A program made the position numbers and the translations under genes. Shown here one piece after another: positions 14,963 to 18,851 of a DNA stretch of 18,851 bases. The notes beneath the pieces are model-generated. The model did not search any database. It was not told the origin of the DNA and saw only the letters and a program-made list of their open reading frames with translations. This DNA is from Endobugula sp965225895. GTDB taxonomy: Bacteria; Pseudomonadota; Gammaproteobacteria; Pseudomonadales; Cellvibrionaceae. Positions within the stretch are counted from its first letter, which is position 1, and each line of letters starts with the position of its first letter. The stretch covers positions 1 through 18,851 of the forward strand of contig CBDDBR010000008.1 of the NCBI GenBank assembly GCA_965225895.1. Reading direction: 5' to 3'.

Positions 14963-15286
14963 ATGAAAAATTTATTGTTAGAAAAATTAGACAAAGCAAT
15001 TGTGCATGAAAAGCAGATGGCAAGACGCATCAAAGCTGTCGAATATACGTTGAGTGAGTCTATGGATATGCTAGAAGAGCTTATGGATGCTGAGGAGGCA
15101 ACCGATGCCGCACAACGCAATTTGTTAATCAAACTAACCGATCAATACCACGCTTTATATTCGGATAATATGAGCTATGAGGATTGTATTGATTATGCCG
15201 TTGAGCAAGTTGATAAAATTACAAGAAGGATCGAAAATAGAATTACTAAATACTTTAAAAATATAAATTATGAGTTTCTTAACTAA
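14963..15286 (+). CDS. helical early protein, unknown function
   Basis: 107 residues from ATG 14963. The frame is open upstream to a TTG at 14882, but that would run through the operator-like repeat and the A/C leader, so it is rejected. The protein looks almost entirely helical with heptad-like charged/hydrophobic alternation (MLEELMDAEEATDAAQRN, DYAVEQVDKITRRIENRI). No family recognised. It is the first gene of the early operon and overlaps the ssDNA-binding gene by 17 nt. Confidence 0.75.
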   Translation: MKNLLLEKLDKAIVHEKQMARRIKAVEYTLSESMDMLEELMDAEEATDAAQRNLLIKLTDQYHALYSDNMSYEDCIDYAVEQVDKITRRIENRITKYFKNINYEFLN

Positions 15287-15758
15287 TAACTATGAGCGCT
15301 CTGCCTCAGGCAGCCAATACCTAAAATTTGCCCCTAACGATTCGGCAACAATTCGCATCATCTCCATGCCACTTGAGGGCATTGAGGTTTGGAAAGACAA
15401 AAAGCCAATACGTTGGAAGTTTGCGGGTGAGATGCCTAAAGAGGCATACGGCGCAGATGATAAGCCCAAACCATTTGCAGCGTTTGGCGTGTGGCACTAT
15501 GGTGATAAAGAGTATAAAATTTATCAATGTAATACACGCTCAGTATTGCAAGAGCTCGCCAATCTCAATGACGTTGATGGTGATCCATTAAGCTATGATT
15601 TAACGATCACACGCAAGGGCGCGGGGTTAGATACTAAGTATTATGTGAAAGCAAGCAAGCCAAAGGAGCTAACTGAGGAGGTGTTATTTGCCTCTCAAGA
15701 GTTTGCGGCTAAGGTAAACATGGAGGCGTTATTTACGGGTGAGAATCCTTTTCAATAA
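15270..15758 (+). CDS. phage single-stranded DNA-binding protein (OB-fold type)
   Basis: 162 residues. The pattern 'SFLTNNYERSASGSQYLKFAPNDSATIRIISMPLEG' then 'AFGVWHYGDKEYKIYQCNTRSVLQEL', 'YDLTITRKGAGLDTKYYV' and the acidic end 'MEALFTGENPFQ' matches, from memory, a phage ssDNA-binding family whose members end in an acidic tail as SSB and gp2.5/gp32 do. It is coupled by TAATG to an exonuclease gene, giving a recombination pair (coat ssDNA, resect ends). It probably protects phage ssDNA during replication and repair. Moderately sure of function, very sure of the gene. Confidence 0.72.
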   Translation: MSFLTNNYERSASGSQYLKFAPNDSATIRIISMPLEGIEVWKDKKPIRWKFAGEMPKEAYGADDKPKPFAAFGVWHYGDKEYKIYQCNTRSVLQELANLNDVDGDPLSYDLTITRKGAGLDTKYYVKASKPKELTEEVLFASQEFAAKVNMEALFTGENPFQ

Positions 15759-16519
15759 TGGATATTCAAGAGTTGAAATTAAGTTTTAGCAGCCTTAAGC
15801 AATTTGGCAAATCTCCTGCGCATTTCGTGGGCTACAAAAAGCGGATCTTTAAACAATCTGCGCCCATGCGTAGGGGGTGGCTCACCCACCTACTCACCCT
15901 GGAGCCCGATAAGCTTAGTGAGTTAGTAGTTTTAGACGTAGCCACGAGAGCTAACAAGGCGTACAAAGAGGCCGCGTTATCGCACCCAAAAGGAGATGAG
16001 GGGGTATTTACCACAAGGGAGGTGCAAGAGGCTCAAAAGCTCGCTGACGCGGTTAGGGCTCACCCGTTAGCATACAAGCTGATAAGTGAGGCGGTTGAGC
16101 TTGAGAAACATTTACATTGGCAAATGGATGGCGTAAACTTTCACGGGTATGCTGATGTGATTGGCAAGGATTACGTGGCAGATCTCAAGATCACCGATAA
16201 CGAGCCAAAGAAAATGCAGCGATGGGTTATGGATAACTTATATCATATGCAATTAGCGATGTACAAAGAGGCAGTTTTTCCAGGTGAGCACGTGCCTAGC
16301 TATCTCATCTCCTGCGATCCAAACGCGCCCCATGGGGTGGTGGTATATGAATTAAGCCGCGAGATGATGCGTGAGGGTATAAACCAAGCCCGCTTAGAGA
16401 TCACCATGTTTAAAGTGTGGTATGCTGACTGGGATGGTGAAAGTATGCCGTTAAGCTATGATTACTATGAGCGCAAAGATGAGCCTATGATATTAGAGCT
16501 GCCAAACTGGTACAAATGA
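15758..16519 (+). CDS. PD-(D/E)XK exonuclease (RecE/exonuclease VIII-like)
   Basis: 253 residues. Motifs in order: 'SFSSLKQFGKSPAHFVGYK' (9-27), 'MRRGWLTHLLTLEPDKL' (37-53) with the family's G..H, E114/E116, GYADVI with D133, ADLKIT with D142 and K144, and QLAMYKEA with Q165 and Y169. This is the complete PD-(D/E)XK signature of the RecE-type (DUF3799) nucleases that chew one strand of dsDNA to give 3' tails for annealing. Length is right for the isolated nuclease domain. With the upstream ssDNA-binding protein it forms a phage recombination module; no separate annealase is obvious. The stop overlaps a 29-residue ORF (ATGA at 16516). Confidence 0.9.
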   Translation: MDIQELKLSFSSLKQFGKSPAHFVGYKKRIFKQSAPMRRGWLTHLLTLEPDKLSELVVLDVATRANKAYKEAALSHPKGDEGVFTTREVQEAQKLADAVRAHPLAYKLISEAVELEKHLHWQMDGVNFHGYADVIGKDYVADLKITDNEPKKMQRWVMDNLYHMQLAMYKEAVFPGEHVPSYLISCDPNAPHGVVVYELSREMMREGINQARLEITMFKVWYADWDGESMPLSYDYYERKDEPMILELPNWYK

Positions 16520-16605
16520 GCAGTATGGATATAATGCACACAGCTATAATACTTGCTTTAATAATCGCGATTGTAATAATAACTATTAACTACGTGAACA
16601 AATGA
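16516..16605 (+). CDS. 29-residue single-span membrane micro-protein
   Basis: MSSMDIMHTAIILALIIAIV followed by IITINYVNK: one strongly hydrophobic helix (about 9-24) with short polar ends. It has ATGA overlaps with the exonuclease gene upstream and the HTH gene downstream, so coupled translation is likely. A membrane peptide inside a replication operon is unexpected. Function unknown; exclusion or host-membrane effects are possibilities only. Confidence 0.5.
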   Translation: MSSMDIMHTAIILALIIAIVIITINYVNK

Positions 16606-16805
16606 AAAAGTATATACGTAGAAAATACGGCACTCAAGAAAATTGCGCCAAGGCGTTAGGGGTTGACGTACGCACCATATACCGATGGGCTAATGTTAGC
16701 GCAATGCCTATGCTCAAGTACGCTGATACAATAGTTAAAACTTGCGATACAACCAGGTTAGAGCTAATAGGTGAGATACTATTTTTTGAGGATCAGAAAC
16801 TATGA
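16602..16805 (+). CDS. small helix-turn-helix DNA-binding protein (Cro/XRE-like)
   Basis: 67 residues. 'TQENCAKALGVDVRTIYRWANV' (about 11-32) is a clear helix-turn-helix with the 'A.alGV...ti.rW' pattern of Cro/C1-like proteins. The remainder is a short helical tail. It may regulate the early operon, possibly through the TGTNNNACA sites at 14886-14908, or assist the initiator encoded next. It overlaps both neighbours by ATGA. No dimerisation or ligand domain is present. Confidence 0.7.
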   Translation: MKKYIRRKYGTQENCAKALGVDVRTIYRWANVSAMPMLKYADTIVKTCDTTRLELIGEILFFEDQKL

Positions 16806-17443
16806 GTGAGAAGTTTAAGGGGGTATGGATCCCAAAGGTTATATATGAGGATAAAAACCTAACGCCAACGGATAAACTGATACTATCAGATATTGCAACC
16901 TTAAACGAATATTTTAAAAGTAACGAAACAATATGCAAAGAGGTGGGCGTATCTAAGCGCACAGCAGGCCGATCGTTTCAAAAGCTAGAATCTTTGGGGT
17001 ATATAACCACAAAACAAGATGGGCGCAATAGGGTAGTCAAAATGACTAGCACCATAGTCAAAATGGCCAAGCAGCCTAGCCAAAATGGCCAAGCAGCGAA
17101 GCCAAAATGGCTACATAGTATACAAGAGAGTATACAACCTAGTATACAATCTAGTAAAGGGGTGATTTATCCATTTACTGAAACTGAATTTATAGAGGCG
17201 TGGAGCGTATGGATTTTAGAGCGTAAAGAGAAGCGTTTGAGAAAGTATACACACCTGGGTGAGCAAACAGCGTTACACAACCTACAAAAGATCTCACACG
17301 ATAATTATTTAACAGCAATACAAATCATAAACAATTCTATCACACATGGATGGCAAGGATTATTCGCTCTTAAAGAGCAAAAAACAAAGCGCCCAAAACT
17401 TAATGCAGATAAAGCAGCTAAATGGGCTAGTGGCCTCAGCTGA
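16802..17443 (+). CDS. phage replication initiator-like protein with winged-helix N-terminus
   Basis: 213 residues. Residues 1-75 form a helix-turn-helix/winged-helix domain: GVWIPKVIYEDKNLTPTDKL..., then SNETICKEVGVSKRTAGRSFQKLESLGYI, common in phage initiators. Residues about 78-120 are a low-complexity linker coded by the repeat array at 17035-17156. Residues about 125-200 (FTETEFIEAWSVWILERKEK..., ITHGWQGLFALKEQ) match a C-terminal module seen in Bacteroidota phage replication proteins. Architecture and the embedded repeats parallel lambda O: DNA-binding N-terminus, origin in the middle of the gene, partner-binding C-terminus. ATG 16802 overlaps the HTH gene stop by ATGA. Confidence 0.78.
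   Translation: MSEKFKGVWIPKVIYEDKNLTPTDKLILSDIATLNEYFKSNETICKEVGVSKRTAGRSFQKLESLGYITTKQDGRNRVVKMTSTIVKMAKQPSQNGQAAKPKWLHSIQESIQPSIQSSKGVIYPFTETEFIEAWSVWILERKEKRLRKYTHLGEQTALHNLQKISHDNYLTAIQIINNSITHGWQGLFALKEQKTKRPKLNADKAAKWASGLS
17035..17112 (+). repeat. four 13-bp dyad iterons: putative replication origin
   Basis: AGTCAAAATGACT (17035-17047), AGTCAAAATGGCC (17056-17068), AGCCAAAATGGCC (17078-17090) and AGCCAAAATGGCT (17100-17112). Start-to-start spacing is 21, 22 and 22 bp, about two helical turns. Copies 1 and 4 are perfect inverted repeats around AAAAT, although their arms differ (AGTC/GACT versus AGCC/GGCT), meaning both arms changed together. Copies fall in three reading frames (VKM, VKM, SQNG, PKW), so protein repetition cannot explain them. 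Location in the linker of the initiator gene mirrors lambda ori within O. Confidence 0.72.
17117..17156 (+). repeat. three 12-bp AGTATACAA repeats plus partial copy
   Basis: AGTATACAA is exact at 17117-17125, 17129-17137 and 17141-17149, with 3-nt variable spacers, and AGTA at 17153-17156. GTATAC in each is palindromic. The unit is in frame and encodes SIQx three times, with identical codons each time. It directly follows the four dyads and precedes TTATCCATT (17167-17175), 7 of 9 to the DnaA box TTATCCACA. Likely part of the origin; a protein-level tandem repeat is the alternative. Confidence 0.55.
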
Positions 17444-17981
17444 TAAGCTAGCAAGGGATCTAACCCCAAAAGATGCTTTTCACAATGGCATGGTTATACA
17501 ATCAGCGAAAAGGGCAGATATAACGGCTACGCGTATGCTGATACTCTCACAGCTAGAAAGATTGGTGAGGGCCGTAAACGCAACACGTAGTTTTCAAAAT
17601 CAAGATGATTTGCAGGATGCGGTAGATGATATAATTGAGATCTTTCCTAGCTTAAAAGTTGAGGAGATTTTACTTTGCTTTAAACACATTAGGCAAGGCA
17701 AATTTGAGTTGTATGGTAATCTCACTACAAATACCCTTATTAAGTGTATGAAAGAATATGAGATGCAAAATACAATACCATTGCGCGAGAAACAGCACAA
17801 AGAGGTACAGCCGTATATTAATGGCATGATTGATTATAGGCGATTAAGTGATGCGCTAGATGTTGAGCGCCCAAAGAAAACACTTGAGGAGGCAGGGGGA
17901 TTTGTACATTTAACAAAGCAAGATTTTGAAGATATCGCAAGGGCGCAAAAAGAAAGTTACCAAAAGGAAAACATTGATTAA
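17430..17981 (+). CDS. replication-associated protein, possibly helicase loader-like
   Basis: 183 residues from GTG 17430 (14-nt overlap with the initiator gene). ATG 17403 (41-nt overlap) and ATG 17346 (98-nt overlap) are alternatives; the conserved-looking part begins later, so the sequence does not decide. The body is helical, with 'LQDAVDDIIEIFPSLKVEEILLCFKHIRQGKFELYGNLTTNTLIKCMKEYE', resembling a Bacteroidota phage/mobile-element family in which an FK..k.G..g..YG.l.......wl..Y motif recurs. I cannot name a verified function; the place after the initiator suggests a primosome or helicase-loading role (the lambda P position). Confidence 0.6.
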   Translation: MASADKLARDLTPKDAFHNGMVIQSAKRADITATRMLILSQLERLVRAVNATRSFQNQDDLQDAVDDIIEIFPSLKVEEILLCFKHIRQGKFELYGNLTTNTLIKCMKEYEMQNTIPLREKQHKEVQPYINGMIDYRRLSDALDVERPKKTLEEAGGFVHLTKQDFEDIARAQKESYQKENID

Positions 17982-18354
17982 GAACTTAGATATGTACTTT
18001 TCCAGGTACGTTAGATGGTTGCACGCTGATGCTGATGGTATGGTTAAATGCTCAACGTGTAGCACTAGAAAACATATTAAAGAGATGCAAAACGGGCACT
18101 TTATGAGCAGGCGCCATTATAGCACCAGGTGGCTATTGACTAACTGCGCACCCCAGTGCTACGGGTGTAATATAGGATCTCAGGGCCGCCAATTTCAAAT
18201 GTCTAAGTACATAGATGAAACCCATGGCGCAGGCACAGCGCAACACATACAAGATAGATCTAAGCTATCACGTAAGTACACTGATGCAGAGTTAAAGATT
18301 TTAGCACAATATTATAAAGAGAAAGTAGATGAGCTCATTAACAAACATAGTTAG
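17926..18354 (+). CDS. ninG: NinG-like recombination protein (zinc-binding nuclease-like)
   Basis: 142 residues from TTG 17926. TTG 17974 would cut the basic KRKTL segment that family members usually have. The start KKKVTKRKTLIKNLDMYFSRYVRW leads into 'KCSTCSTRKHIKEMQNGHFMSRRHYSTRW' with C42, C45, H58 and H64, then 'TNCAPQCYGCNIGSQGRQF' with C74, C78 and C81, and GAGTAQHI. This Cys/His order is the NinG (Rap) family, which acts on recombination intermediates in lambdoid phages. It overlaps the previous gene by 56 nt and the next by 26 nt. With the exonuclease and ssDNA-binding protein it makes up the recombination part of the operon. Confidence 0.88.
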   Translation: MKISQGRKKKVTKRKTLIKNLDMYFSRYVRWLHADADGMVKCSTCSTRKHIKEMQNGHFMSRRHYSTRWLLTNCAPQCYGCNIGSQGRQFQMSKYIDETHGAGTAQHIQDRSKLSRKYTDAELKILAQYYKEKVDELINKHS

Positions 18355-18634
18355 AATAGATAAGGTGATTAGGCTGAGGGGTGAGGAGATGGCAATAGAA
18401 GCAGGCTTTAAAGGTTGGCAGCTATACACCCGATCTCAGAAACATAAGCTCACTATCATACGTGGGGCCATGATGTATCACCTACGCTTCTCATGTAGCT
18501 ACTCATTGCGTGAGGTGGGTGAGGTATTTAATCGCACACCCTCAGCCATCTCCTATTGGTCTAACAAACTAAGTGACCTGGCATACATACGAGATGATGA
18601 GGCTATGTACTACCTTAACTACATAAGGCCATGA
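18329..18634 (+). CDS. DnaA-domain-IV-like DNA-binding protein
   Basis: 101 residues. 'IIRGAMMYHLRFSCSYSLREVGEVFNRTPSAISYWSNKL' (43-81) follows the DnaA C-terminal pattern: a helix with R.aMy.lR, then a helix-turn-helix with SL.evG..F.R..sai. There is no AAA+ ATPase or domain I, so it cannot initiate as DnaA does. It could bind DnaA-box-like sequence, for instance 17167-17175 near the initiator repeats, or interfere with host DnaA. An ordinary HTH regulator is the alternative. It overlaps ninG by 26 nt and the next gene by ATGA. Confidence 0.7.
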   Translation: MSSLTNIVRIDKVIRLRGEEMAIEAGFKGWQLYTRSQKHKLTIIRGAMMYHLRFSCSYSLREVGEVFNRTPSAISYWSNKLSDLAYIRDDEAMYYLNYIRP

Positions 18635-18834
18635 GCTATACAAGTAAGGAGCTAACTGAGATAGCCCGCAACATAGAGGCGTATAGGTTAGAGCGCGTAC
18701 GTGTAAGGGCTATATCACCCGCTAAGGATGCACAGCTATATCAAATGATAAAGGATCTATACAATAAGAGTCATGGCCAATATACCAAAGAAGCAACGCA
18801 AGAATATATACCACACATTAACACGTTCACATGA
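18631..18834 (+). CDS. small helical protein, unknown function
   Basis: 67 residues: MSYTSKELTEIARNIEAYRL followed by a basic stretch ERVRVRAISPAKDAQLYQMIKDLYNK and a polar end. Predominantly helical by inspection, no family recognised. It starts in an ATGA overlap with the DnaA-like gene, which supports the start. Its 3' end overlaps a different frame that runs off the window from ATG 18773, so the 3' part of this ORF could be out-competed by that gene. Confidence 0.6.
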   Translation: MSYTSKELTEIARNIEAYRLERVRVRAISPAKDAQLYQMIKDLYNKSHGQYTKEATQEYIPHINTFT

Positions 18835-18851
18835 GGGGCGTAAGCATAAAG
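18773..18851 (+). CDS. partial CDS running off the window, possible HNH endonuclease
   Basis: From ATG 18773 the frame reads MANIPKKQRKNIYHTLTRSH then EGRKHK and is still open at the last base. The basic start and RSHEGRK resemble the beginnings of phage HNH endonucleases that often precede terminase genes, but the catalytic part is outside the window. A competing start is ATG 18831 (MRGVSIK...), which makes the usual ATGA overlap with the previous stop. Only one is likely real. Confidence 0.35.
   Translation, partial: MANIPKKQRKNIYHTLTRSHEGRKHK

Noticed and set aside
17035..17156. CRISPR-like repeat array
   Set aside because: Repeats are 13 and 9 bp with 3-10 bp spacers, inside a coding gene; far too short for CRISPR.
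1..18851. tRNA genes, integrase, lysogeny repressor or insertion sequences
   Set aside because: None recognised on either strand by reading; a covariance or profile search was not possible here.

Overview
The window is a contiguous 18.85 kb piece of a tailed-phage genome (or prophage) with siphovirus-type morphogenesis. All supported genes lie on the plus strand and are packed with 1-56 nt overlaps or gaps of a few bases. A host in the Bacteroidota is the best guess. There is no consistent Shine-Dalgarno signal, many starts sit behind A- or A/C-rich leaders, and the large tail protein, the ssDNA-binding protein, the NinG protein and the replication initiator resemble, from memory, families common in Flavobacteria/Bacteroides phages. 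That assignment is inference. No integrase, CI-like repressor, tRNA or CRISPR array was seen.

Layout. 1-2683: packaging module (Cys-rich small protein, putative small terminase, an AT-richer DNA methyltransferase, large terminase with a TTG start). 2723-5741: portal, then a single ORF fusing HK97-type prohead protease, scaffold-like delta domain and major capsid protein, closed by a strong intrinsic terminator at 5764-5793. 5805-8236: connector, head closure, HK97-gp10-like, DUF3168-like, a small membrane protein and the tail-tube protein. 8238-8857: tail assembly chaperone pair joined by a -1 ribosomal frameshift in an A9 tract. 8859-14113: tape measure and a 943-residue tail-tip/fibre-like protein. 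14110-14847: three very short ORFs (two membrane proteins, holin candidates) and an M15-type endolysin. 14848-14962: the only sizeable intergenic gap after the terminator, with a tandem operator-like repeat, a TATAAT box and a 41-nt leader made only of A and C. 14963-18851: early/replication-recombination operon (helical protein, ssDNA-binding protein, PD-(D/E)XK exonuclease, 29-aa membrane micro-protein, HTH protein, replication initiator, helicase-loader-like protein, NinG, DnaA-domain-IV-like protein, unknown, and a gene running off the end).

The most notable structure is inside the replication initiator gene (17035-17156). Four 13-bp dyads (AGYC-AAAAT-GRCY type) sit at a 21-22 bp pitch, are read in three different frames, and show paired base changes in both arms of two copies. 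They are followed by three exact AGTATACAA repeats at a 12-bp pitch and a DnaA-box-like 9-mer. This looks like a lambda-O-style origin embedded in its own initiator gene. A DnaA-domain-IV-like protein lacking the ATPase is encoded 1.2 kb downstream.
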